NCBI GenBank assembly: GCA_003978405.1
Contig: QNZU01000006.1
Span: forward strand, 1-11,263
Length of the DNA: 11,263 nt
Source of the DNA: Sulfurospirillum sp.
GTDB lineage: Bacteria; Campylobacterota; Campylobacteria; Campylobacterales; QNZT01
Direction of reading: 5' to 3'
In this document: piece after piece, positions 1 through 6,401 of the stretch
Position numbering within the stretch: the stretch's first letter is position 1
How the letters are laid out: every line of letters begins with the position of its first letter
Notes under the pieces: generated by a model
What the model saw: only the letters and a program-made list of their open reading frames with translations
Told to the model about the DNA's origin: nothing
Databases searched by the model: none
Made by a program: the position numbers and the translations under genes

Positions 1-203
1 TTTTTGGAGCTGTCAAGTGCTAAAACCTCACTTGCCTTTTGAGCCAAGAGAGTGCTAAGCAGTCCTGATCCTGCTCCATAATCGATAATCTTTTTGCCCT
101 CAAGATCAAGTAGAGTATCAAGCTTTTCATAAAGAGTTTTGGCATTTTTCACACGGTTTGAGTTTTGGTCCCACTCTTTTGCCAAAGAATCAAATATATT
201 CAT
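1..203 (-). CDS. Class I SAM-dependent methyltransferase, N-terminal part (truncated by window edge)
   Basis: The minus strand reads MNIFDSLAKEWDQNSNRVKN from an ATG at 203 and stays open to the window edge, giving 67 codons. Around residues 38-53 it carries IIDYGAGSGLLSTLLA, which matches motif I (the glycine-rich SAM-binding loop) of class I methyltransferases, followed by an acidic residue after a second strand (LALD), as expected for the ribose-binding position. The start is chosen because AGGAG (214-210) sits 6 nt upstream; an in-frame ATG at 209 lies too close to that site. The substrate cannot be told from this part, because the specificity region lies outside the window. It is co-oriented with flgG, 59 bp upstream of it, so read-through from the flagellar genes is possible. 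The fold is fairly certain; the reaction is unknown. Confidence 0.8.
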   Translation of the reverse strand, partial: MNIFDSLAKEWDQNSNRVKNAKTLYEKLDTLLDLEGKKIIDYGAGSGLLSTLLAQKASEVLALDSSK

Positions 204-235
204 CACCATCTCCTATAAGGAAGATGGTACTGATA

Positions 236-273
236 AAAAGATTAAATTTTGCCTATTTTAACTTATCTTTTGA
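236..273 (-). terminator. Possible weak AT-rich terminator after flgG
   Basis: Just past the flgG stop, the minus strand can fold AAAAGA and TTAAA against TTTAA and TCTTTT around a loop containing AGGC, with a four-base bulge, and it ends in a short T run. The stem is almost entirely A-T pairs, so it may be chance in an A+T-rich gap. The 204-262 gap contains nothing else I can identify. Confidence 0.2.
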
Positions 274-1051
274 GTTGATTTACAGTCTGGAGCATCTCAT
301 CAGATGTTGTAATTGCTTTTGAGTTTGCTTCATATGCCCTTTGTCCGGTAATTAGATCCGTCATCTCTTCTACCAATTGGACATTACTCATCTCTACAAA
401 TCCTTGTCTAATCTGCCCTAATCCATCAAGCCCGGCAGTAGATATTATCGGATCTCCTGATGCATTTGTGTTGATATAGTTATTGTTTCCAAGAGAGTGT
501 AATCCTGCAGGATTGATAAAGTTAGCAAGTTCAAGTTTTCCGATTTGTACAGGATTGGTATCACCCGCTTGTTTGACAGAGATGACACCATCAGTACCAA
601 TGTTTACTGCTGTTGCATTTTCAGGAATTGTAATTTCGGGAATCAACTTATATCCATCACTGTTTACAATCACACCATCTCCATCAAGCTTGAAAGCCCC
701 ATTTCTTGTATAGGCAATCTGTCCATCAGGAAGTTCGATTTGGAAAAAACCGTCTCCTGTAATTGCCATATCTAGTTTGTTTCCGGTCTCTTTGAAGTTA
801 CCTTGTGAAAACTGTTTTGTAACGGCGGTCGGTCTTGCACCAAGGCCAACTTCGATACCTGTTGGGGATACACTTGTATCACTGGTACTAGTCCCTGCAT
901 ATTCACTTACTTGATAAAAAAGATCTGCAAATTCAGCTCTGTTTTTTTTGTATCCAATAGTATTTACATTGGCAATGTTGTGTGAAGTTACATCTATTTG
1001 AGTCTGTTGTGCTATCATCCCCGTTGCCGCAGTGTATAGTGATCTAATCAT
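263..1051 (-). CDS. flgG: Flagellar distal rod protein FlgG
   Basis: This is a 262-aa protein, close to the usual FlgG length of about 260. The N-terminal rod domain starts MIRSLYTAATGMIAQQTQID and continues with TSHNIANVNTIGYKK (about residues 22-36). Next comes the FlgG-type segment FYQVSEYAGTSTSDTSVSPT (about 45-64), the stretch that distinguishes straight-rod FlgG from hook FlgE. The middle domain has GDGFFQIELPDG and YTRNGAFKLD, and the C-terminal helix has SNVQLVEEMTDLITGQRAYE followed by NSKAITTSDEMLQTVNQL. FlgG is exported by the flagellar type III apparatus and polymerises as the distal rod across the periplasm, below the hook. It is second in a two-gene unit 17 bp after flgG2, with GGGAGA upstream of its ATG. 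The ordinary context and full motif set make the call secure. Confidence 0.97.
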   Translation of the reverse strand: MIRSLYTAATGMIAQQTQIDVTSHNIANVNTIGYKKNRAEFADLFYQVSEYAGTSTSDTSVSPTGIEVGLGARPTAVTKQFSQGNFKETGNKLDMAITGDGFFQIELPDGQIAYTRNGAFKLDGDGVIVNSDGYKLIPEITIPENATAVNIGTDGVISVKQAGDTNPVQIGKLELANFINPAGLHSLGNNNYINTNASGDPIISTAGLDGLGQIRQGFVEMSNVQLVEEMTDLITGQRAYEANSKAITTSDEMLQTVNQLKR

Positions 1052-1068
1052 CTTTTTTCTCCCTTAAT

Positions 1069-1878
1069 TTATGCTCTGGTTGTTGCTAATTTTGTAATCG
1101 CATCACGATTTAACTCATCCATATGTGAAGTCATCACCTTTTGGTACATCTCCACAAGCCTGTTTGTCTCAATAAGTGAAGTCATCTCTTTTACAGCATT
1201 AATATTACTCATCTGTATATACCCCTGCTTCATTAATCCCCCGCCATCTACTTGATTAAGAGCATTTTGAAGATCTGGCATAGTGTAGAATTTATCACCC
1301 TCTTTTTTCAAAGCTTTGAGGTTTTTTACTGCTCCTACAAATATTGTATCAACTCTGTTTTTCCCGATATAAATAGTTCCATCATCACTGATATTCAAAT
1401 CACCCTTTTGCTTGATTGTGATATCTTTTTTATTTGTTGAGAGGAAATCTTTTGGCAAAAGGGCAAATCCATCAGCAGTAACAATTTTGCCGTTGTTATC
1501 AAGTTTGAATGAGCTTTGTTGAGTCAAACGAACTCCATTAGGAGTCATTACTGCATAAAAGGTATCTCTTTTTGAGAGTGCAAAATCCAATTTGTTTCCT
1601 GTTTTTCTAATAGAACCCATTGAAAAATCTATACTGTTTTCTACAACTTTTGGCACTCTGTTGATAGTTCTGTTAAAAAATTTGGCAGCCTCTTTTGTAT
1701 GGTTTTTTAATTCTAAAATATCTCTTTTGTTTTTATACAATCTCTCAAAATCACCAATAACTATATCATCTCTTTTAAAACCTTGGGTATTGACATTTGC
1801 AAGATTGTTACTTGTAACATCAAGCTTGTGGAACTGTGTTACCATTGCTCCTGTTACCTGATAGTATCCGTTTTGCAT
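1069..1878 (-). CDS. flgG2: FlgG-like flagellar basal-body rod protein (FlgG2 / FlgF counterpart)
   Basis: The 269-aa product is a divergent paralogue of the downstream flgG. It keeps the rod-protein ends: MQNGYYQVTGAMVTQFHKLD with TSNNLANVNTQGFKRDD at the N-terminus, and QGYIQMSNINAVKEMTSLIE with TNRLVEMYQKVM at the C-terminus. The middle (about residues 45-90, ERLYKNKRDILELKNHTKEA onward) lacks the FlgG-specific segment. C. jejuni carries an equivalent flgG2-flgG pair, and these proteins are thought to fill the proximal-rod position that FlgF holds elsewhere; that role is inferred. The ATG at 1878 has GAGGGG 6 nt upstream, and a sigma-54 element lies 42 nt before it. That fits an early/middle flagellar gene under RpoN control. 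It is co-transcribed with flgG. It could also be labelled flgF. Confidence 0.9.
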   Translation of the reverse strand: MQNGYYQVTGAMVTQFHKLDVTSNNLANVNTQGFKRDDIVIGDFERLYKNKRDILELKNHTKEAAKFFNRTINRVPKVVENSIDFSMGSIRKTGNKLDFALSKRDTFYAVMTPNGVRLTQQSSFKLDNNGKIVTADGFALLPKDFLSTNKKDITIKQKGDLNISDDGTIYIGKNRVDTIFVGAVKNLKALKKEGDKFYTMPDLQNALNQVDGGGLMKQGYIQMSNINAVKEMTSLIETNRLVEMYQKVMTSHMDELNRDAITKLATTRA

Positions 1879-1919
1879 AGATTTCCCCTCAATATTTATA
1901 GGTTTTTTATAGTATGAAT

Positions 1920-1935
1920 AGCAATATCTGTTCCT
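1920..1935 (-). promoter_or_regulatory. Sigma-54 (RpoN) -24/-12 promoter for flgG2-flgG
   Basis: The minus strand reads AGGAACAGATATTGCT. It has the invariant GG (1934-1933) and GC (1922-1921) separated by exactly 10 bases, and a perfect TTGC box. The -24 half, AGGAAC, matches TGGCAC at four of six positions. The predicted transcript start is near 1909, giving a leader of about 31 nt to the flgG2 ATG. Rod and hook genes of Campylobacter and Helicobacter are known RpoN/FlgR targets, which supports the call. Confidence 0.75.
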
Positions 1936-2000
1936 AAATCTTAATCAATAATAAAATATAAATATTTAAAATGATTGCCGATATATGTATAAGAGATTTT

Positions 2001-2009
2001 TGTTACAAT
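2001..2009 (+). promoter_or_regulatory. Extended -10 promoter of rpoD
   Basis: TGTTACAAT matches the extended -10 form TGnTATAAT with one change. It is preceded by an A/T-rich stretch with a T run (1997-2001), and no -35 box is evident, as is usual for epsilonproteobacterial sigma-70 promoters. Transcription would start near 2016, leaving a leader of about 84 nt. The 1879-2099 gap holds this promoter, the divergent sigma-54 element and the leader, with no gene visible. Confidence 0.55.
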
Positions 2010-2099
2010 ATCAGATAAATTTCTTGATATCTGGATAAACTTCTTTTTTGAAGAGTGATTGACTACACTGTCACCTTCATGATTGTCTTAGGGGAAAAA

Positions 2100-3926
2100 A
2101 TGACTGCAAAAGAGCTCAACAAAGCTATCGAAAAACTCATCGAAGAGAGATCAAACGGACATGTTACACAAGAAGAGCTTATAGCTCTTTTTGATAAAGC
2201 ACCAACATTGGCAAATGCCAAAAAGATACACTCTTTATTAAAAAAACACAATGTTAAAATGATCACCTCCGCAGAAATTGCGAAACTGAGAAACCAACAA
2301 GAAGCTCAAGCAAGATTGGATGAGATCAAAAAACTGCATGACCACTCTTTGGAGGATGAATTTAACCTCTCAAAAGAGAAAGACCTACTAGAATGGTCAA
2401 GAAGTGACTCTCCAGTTAGAATGTATCTAAGAGAGATGGGACAGATTCCTCTTTTAACCAAAGAGGAGGAGATAGAGATATCCAAACAGATTGAACTTGG
2501 AGAAGATATCATAATCGATGCTTTTTGTTCGGTACCATATCTAATCGACTTTATCCTTGATTACAAAGAAGCACTAATAAACAGAGAGAGAAGAGTAAAA
2601 GAGCTGTTTAAGAGTTTTGATGATGAAAAAGAGGATGAAAATGAAGATGAGGCTGAGGATGAAGCACAAACTACCAAGCAAGACAACTCAAGAGAGAAAA
2701 AGGTAAAAGAGAGTTTTAAAGCTCTAGAAAAAGCCAAAAAAGAGTGGATCAAGGCAAAAGACTCAACTATCATAAAAAATGATGATACAGATGAAGATAT
2801 TCATAAAATCTTACAACTGGCATTTAAAAAGAAACTTCTCAAAGAGAAGCTTATAGAGCTTGGTCCTACAAGCAAACTCTTAAATGAGTTGGTTCGTTCT
2901 ATGGAGACTGCACTAAAGAGTGACAGTGGATTTGACAGAGAACTGAAAAAACTGGAGTATAAACTCCCTCTTTTTAATGATCAGCTTCGAGAAAACCACA
3001 AAAAGATCCTTGACAATATCACCAACATGACAAAAGAGGATATATTAGCTTCGGTACCAGAAGCTACGATGGTCTCAACATACATGGAGATCAAAAAGTT
3101 AATCCAGACAAAAGAGGCAAGTAAAGACAGCTTTAACCTTGATCCTGAATATCTAAAAGAGATTTTAGAGCAGATAAAACGGGGTAAAGATATCGCTGAT
3201 CGTGCGAAGAGTCGTATGGCAAAATCAAACCTTAGACTTGTTGTATCTATCGCCAAAAGATACACCAACAGAGGATTACCGTTTTTGGATCTTATTCAAG
3301 AGGGCAATATCGGCTTGATGAAAGCTGTTGATAAGTTTGAATACAAAAAAGGTTACAAATTTTCAACTTATGCCACATGGTGGATTCGTCAGGCAATCAG
3401 TCGTGCAATTGCTGATCAAGCCAAGACTATCAGGATTCCTATCCATATGATTGAAACTATTAACAGAATCAATAAAATTACAAGACGACATTTACAAGAG
3501 TTTGGTAAAGAGCCAGATATTGAGCAGATCGCCCAAGAGGTAGGTCTTAGTGTTGATAAAGTAAAAAATGTTATCAAGATAACAAAAGAGCCTATCAGTC
3601 TTGAGGCACCTATCGGAAATGAAGATGACGGTAAGTTTGGTGACTTTGTAGAGGATAAAAAATCTGTCGCTCCTATTGAGTATATGCTAAAAAATGATCT
3701 AAAAGGTCAGATCTCCAGTGTCTTAGATCAGCTAAATGAGAGAGAACAGGCTGTTGTGAGGATGAGATTTGGTCTGCTTGATGATGAGAGTGACAGAACA
3801 CTTGAAGAGATAGGAAATGAACTAAATGTCACAAGAGAGAGAGTCCGACAGATAGAAAACTCAGCAATCAAAAAGCTAAAACACCCAAAAGTTGGAAGAA
3901 AACTCAAAAACTACATAGAGGAGTAG
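2100..3926 (+). CDS. rpoD: RNA polymerase primary sigma factor RpoD (sigma-70)
   Basis: This 608-aa primary sigma factor directs core RNA polymerase to housekeeping promoters. Region 1.1-like helices occupy residues 1-90 and region 1.2 is at about 99-135 (SPVRMYLREMGQIPLLT). A long non-conserved segment (about 136-365) includes the acidic run DDEKEDENEDEAEDEA at 174-189. Region 2 (about 366-450) carries NLRLVVSIAKRYTNRGLPFL and the -10-reading YATWWIRQAISRAIADQ. Region 3 follows, and region 4.2 has the -35-reading helix-turn-helix TLEEIGNELNVTRERVRQIE (567-586). The ATG at 2100 is preferred because AGGGG (2090-2094) lies 5 nt upstream and the protein then begins MTAKELNKAIEKL; an in-frame GTG at 2055 would add 15 non-family-like residues without a good ribosome binding site. 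Its 3' end overlaps the convergent membrane-protein gene by 16 bp. Confidence 0.98.
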   Translation: MTAKELNKAIEKLIEERSNGHVTQEELIALFDKAPTLANAKKIHSLLKKHNVKMITSAEIAKLRNQQEAQARLDEIKKLHDHSLEDEFNLSKEKDLLEWSRSDSPVRMYLREMGQIPLLTKEEEIEISKQIELGEDIIIDAFCSVPYLIDFILDYKEALINRERRVKELFKSFDDEKEDENEDEAEDEAQTTKQDNSREKKVKESFKALEKAKKEWIKAKDSTIIKNDDTDEDIHKILQLAFKKKLLKEKLIELGPTSKLLNELVRSMETALKSDSGFDRELKKLEYKLPLFNDQLRENHKKILDNITNMTKEDILASVPEATMVSTYMEIKKLIQTKEASKDSFNLDPEYLKEILEQIKRGKDIADRAKSRMAKSNLRLVVSIAKRYTNRGLPFLDLIQEGNIGLMKAVDKFEYKKGYKFSTYATWWIRQAISRAIADQAKTIRIPIHMIETINRINKITRRHLQEFGKEPDIEQIAQEVGLSVDKVKNVIKITKEPISLEAPIGNEDDGKFGDFVEDKKSVAPIEYMLKNDLKGQISSVLDQLNEREQAVVRMRFGLLDDESDRTLEEIGNELNVTRERVRQIENSAIKKLKHPKVGRKLKNYIEE

Positions 3927-4414
3927 ATACTCCCAAGAAGTGTGCCAATCGGCACTACTGCCAAACCAATCAGATATGCTCCAACATCAAAGCTGTGTGA
4001 ATTTATCAGATACATAAAAGAGACAAATAGACTCAAGTATGAGAGCAATCTTAGAGGATTTAAAAGCCCTCTGATACTTTTAGTTAGATTTTCTACACTC
4101 TTTTTGGGAGTAAATTTACTTCTCTCTTCTTTTATGATCGCTTTTAAATCTTTATGTTCAATCTCCTCTTTCTCATCATAAAGATCAAACCGATCATCCA
4201 TCTCATCAATTAAATCTCTGCTATCAACATCACCAACCTCTAATCTATTTTGAATCATCCTCTTATATGAAAGAAATGATGCAAGTGTCACAAAAAGTGA
4301 GCAGATAAATGCCAATTGGGAATTAAGAAGCCAATTTGAGGGTTTAAAAAATCCATATATTACCAAAAGCAGATCAAGCACAACGATAAAAATCAAAATC
4401 TTTTTAATACTCAT
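3911..4414 (-). CDS. Uncharacterised four-helix integral membrane protein
   Basis: I do not recognise the family. From the ATG at 4414 the protein has 167 residues. Two hydrophobic helices lie near the N-terminus (about 4-20 and 29-46: ILIFIVVLDLLLVIYGF and LAFICSLFVTLASFL). A charged, acid-rich segment (about 48-110, with EVGDVDSRDLIDEMDDRF) follows, then two C-terminal helices (about 119-135 and 142-163). Several in-frame ATGs (4462, 4426, 4420, 4417, 4414) make the start uncertain. I chose 4414 because MSIKK is a natural membrane-protein N-terminus and this start overlaps the upstream gene only at its end, by 11 bp, suggesting coupled translation. It is last in the cytochrome-hemL-AtpZ operon. 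I recall C. jejuni having an integral membrane protein gene (Cj0852c) next to hemL; whether it is the same family needs comparison. Its last 16 bp overlap rpoD. Confidence 0.75.
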   Translation of the reverse strand: MSIKKILIFIVVLDLLLVIYGFFKPSNWLLNSQLAFICSLFVTLASFLSYKRMIQNRLEVGDVDSRDLIDEMDDRFDLYDEKEEIEHKDLKAIIKEERSKFTPKKSVENLTKSIRGLLNPLRLLSYLSLFVSFMYLINSHSFDVGAYLIGLAVVPIGTLLGSIYSSM

Positions 4415-4709
4415 CATCATACTCATCGTCAATATTGGAGTAATTTTTGTATCTTGGATCATCTTTTAATTTGTCTAGTTCAGCTTTTTGCTTTTTATAG
4501 GCTCTGTAGATATTTAGTAGCGCTGAAGCTAAACCTATAAATACTCCTATCCAAAATAGCCATGATACACCACTTAGCTTTTGCAAACCTATACCAATTG
4601 CAATTCCAATCAAGATAGATGCAACCATTGATACACCTAGTGAAAGTTGTTCCGCACCCTCTACAATATTGGCATATTTTGGTTTACTGTTTTTCTTTTC
4701 CTCATCCAT
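4404..4709 (-). CDS. AtpZ/AtpI-family small membrane protein
   Basis: The 101-aa protein has a charged N-terminus (MDEEKKNSKPKYANIVEGAE) and then two transmembrane helices, at about 24-42 (LGVSMVASILIGIAIGIG) and 49-68 (SWLFWIGVFIGLASALLNIY). It closes with an RAYKKQKAELDK stretch and a very acidic tail ending DDEYDDEY. This architecture and the G-rich first helix match the F0F1-ATPase gene 1 family (AtpZ/AtpI, Pfam ATPase_gene1). Members usually sit beside atp genes, where they help c-ring assembly or carry divalent cations. No ATP synthase gene is in this window, so its role here is inferred from family only. The ATG overlaps the hemL stop by 8 bp and has no clear ribosome binding site of its own, so translation is probably coupled to hemL. 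Confidence 0.8.
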   Translation of the reverse strand: MDEEKKNSKPKYANIVEGAEQLSLGVSMVASILIGIAIGIGLQKLSGVSWLFWIGVFIGLASALLNIYRAYKKQKAELDKLKDDPRYKNYSNIDDEYDDEY

Positions 4710-5994
4710 TTAAGAGTCCAAAAACCTCATCAGCTTTTGTTATCACCTCATCAATCATACTCTCATTCATTGTGGTACTAATAAAGCCTGTCTCAAACTG
4801 ACTACAGGCAAAATATACTCCTCTTTGAAGCATCAATTGATGAAATTTAGCAAACATTTTGGTATCCGATTTTAGTGCATCATCAAAATTTTTCACTAAT
4901 TGATCATTAAAAAAGAATCCAAACATACTACCTCTTACATCCGTTTGTAAAGAGATATTGTTCTTTTTTGCACCCTCTTTTAACCCATCACTCAATCTAT
5001 TTGCTAAACTTTCAAATCTACTATAAAGCTCCTCTCCACCCTCTAAGAGTTTATTGATTGAAGCAAGACCGGCACTCATGGCTATTGGATTACCGCTTAG
5101 TGTTCCTGCTTGATAGATTGGTCCATCTGGTGAGAGCATATCCATAATCTCAGCTCTTGCACCAAATGCACCAACAGGCATTCCCCCACCTATCACTTTT
5201 CCAAAAGTGATAATATCAGCTTCAATTCCGTATATTCCACTCGCACCTCTTAATCCGGCTCTAAATCCACTCATCACCTCATCAAAGATAAGCAGAGTTT
5301 TGTTTGCCTCACACAAAGTTTTCAACTCTTGTAAAAACTTTTCATCAGCTGGTACCAATCCCATATTTCCTGCAATTGGCTCTATAATAACACAGGCAAT
5401 ATTGTCTGAGTTTTCAAAACACTTCTTGAGTGAATCAATATCATTATACTTTGCCAAGAGAGTATGTTTTGTCAGATCAAAAGGGACTCCTGGGGATGAG
5501 GGGGTACCAAATGTCGCCATACCGCTTCCCGCTTCCACAAGCAAAGAATCGCTATGTCCATGATAACACCCTACAAATTTGATAATATCATCTTTGTTTG
5601 TGTAACCTCTAGCCAATCTGATTGCACTCATTACCGCCTCAGTTCCACTGCTTACAAAGCGGATTTTATCTATATTTGGGAAGAGGTCTGTCACCTTTTT
5701 TGCCAACTCACTCTCTACAAGTGTGGGAGCACCAAAGCTTAACCCTTTTTTGGCAGCAGCAATTACCGCCTCTTCTATATCAGGGTCACAATGCCCAAAG
5801 ATAAGAGGTCCCCAACTCTGCACAAAATCGATATATCTGTTTCCATCTATATCTATTAGATATGCTCCCTCACCCTTGTCTATAAAAAGAGGCGTTCCAC
5901 CCACACTTTTAAAAGCTCGAACAGGTGAATCAACACCCCCTGGGATCACCTCTTTTGCCTCTTGGAATGCTTTGATACTGTTGTTAGTCTTCAT
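4702..5994 (-). CDS. hemL: Glutamate-1-semialdehyde 2,1-aminomutase
   Basis: HemL converts glutamate-1-semialdehyde to 5-aminolevulinate in the C5 route to tetrapyrroles, using a pyridoxamine/pyridoxal phosphate cofactor in the cytoplasm. The 430-aa length is typical. Visible motifs are IPGGVDSPVRAFKSVGG (17-33), SSGTEAVMSAIRLARG (115-130), CYHGHSD (143-149), FDEVMSGFR (237-245, with Asp238 as the cofactor-binding acid) and TFGKVIGGGMPVGAFG (263-278), in which Lys266 is the Schiff-base lysine. YQAGTLSGNPIAMSAG follows. The ATG at 5994 has AGGG 6 nt upstream and overlaps the end of the cytochrome gene by 11 bp. It is the second gene of a four-gene operon. Having a haem precursor enzyme beside a cytochrome c is metabolically sensible but does not prove a functional link. 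Confidence 0.98.
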   Translation of the reverse strand: MKTNNSIKAFQEAKEVIPGGVDSPVRAFKSVGGTPLFIDKGEGAYLIDIDGNRYIDFVQSWGPLIFGHCDPDIEEAVIAAAKKGLSFGAPTLVESELAKKVTDLFPNIDKIRFVSSGTEAVMSAIRLARGYTNKDDIIKFVGCYHGHSDSLLVEAGSGMATFGTPSSPGVPFDLTKHTLLAKYNDIDSLKKCFENSDNIACVIIEPIAGNMGLVPADEKFLQELKTLCEANKTLLIFDEVMSGFRAGLRGASGIYGIEADIITFGKVIGGGMPVGAFGARAEIMDMLSPDGPIYQAGTLSGNPIAMSAGLASINKLLEGGEELYSRFESLANRLSDGLKEGAKKNNISLQTDVRGSMFGFFFNDQLVKNFDDALKSDTKMFAKFHQLMLQRGVYFACSQFETGFISTTMNESMIDEVITKADEVFGLLNG

Positions 5995-6343
5995 TACTTA
6001 CCCTTTTTTGATTATCACTGTTTTTGCTTGTTATGTAGTAGTATATGTGAGCCTTCTCTTTTTGTGTTAAAAAATAAGTAGGCATAAGATTGCTCTTCTT
6101 TTTAAAAGCCATTAAAAATTTATGTATAGAGATATTATTTATCCTTGGAGCTTTTATCTCTTTCTCTTTGCCATCTTTGATATAGATACTCATCACCATA
6201 CCTTCACCGTTGTCACCGTGGCACTTGTTGCATCCAATACCTCTTGGATTTTGATAAAGCATCTTTGAGTACTCATCTTTTGTAATAAATCCGCATTGAA
6301 GCAGTGTAGAACTCAAATATATTAGAACAAAAGCCCGTCTCAA
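5984..6343 (-). CDS. Small mono-heme c-type cytochrome, exported
   Basis: The 119-aa product begins with a short hydrophobic leader (MRRAFVLIYLSSTLLQCG), so it should be exported. It contains one heme c attachment site, CNKCH (residues 38-42, in RGIGCNKCHGDNGEG). Met87 in NLMPTYFLTQKEKAHIYYYI is the likely distal iron ligand, giving a class I cytochrome c fold. The start is a TTG at 6343. It is supported by AAAGG 6 nt upstream and by the need for this leader; no ATG gives one. Cys17 is not in a good lipobox (LLQC), so a lipoprotein is unlikely. It opens the hemL operon and ends 11 bp inside hemL. I recall a small periplasmic protein gene (Cj0854c) at the same place in C. jejuni. Its redox partner is not evident. 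Confidence 0.85.
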   Translation of the reverse strand: MRRAFVLIYLSSTLLQCGFITKDEYSKMLYQNPRGIGCNKCHGDNGEGMVMSIYIKDGKEKEIKAPRINNISIHKFLMAFKKKSNLMPTYFLTQKEKAHIYYYITSKNSDNQKRVSNED

Positions 6344-6401
6344 GATTAACCTTTTTTAGAAAGTTAGATGTATAATATCCAATATTTCTAAAAGGAACTT
6401 G
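6344..6401. promoter_or_regulatory. Divergent promoter region between cytochrome-hemL operon and folD-lepB
   Basis: These 58 bp must hold both start signals. On the plus strand TATAAT (6371-6376, directly preceded by TG) is a perfect -10 box, predicting a start near 6383 and a leader of about 19 nt for folD. On the minus strand the same bases read TATTAT (6377-6372), a one-mismatch -10 that would give the cytochrome operon a leader of about 22 nt. The plus-strand call is the stronger of the two. Only one polymerase could occupy the site at a time. Confidence 0.55.

Noticed and set aside
2055..2099. GTG start giving RpoD 15 more N-terminal residues
   Set aside because: AGGGG is placed correctly only for the ATG at 2100, and the added residues do not look like an RpoD N-terminus.
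4415..4462. Longer start for the four-helix membrane protein
   Set aside because: It would lie 59 bp inside the AtpZ-like gene and add a polar, non-leader stretch; MSIKK at 4414 is more natural, though 4426 stays possible.
5723..6070. 115-codon open frame opposite hemL and the cytochrome gene
   Set aside because: It spans the junction of two well-supported genes. Its hydrophobic end is a by-product of the opposite strand, so it is not taken as a gene.
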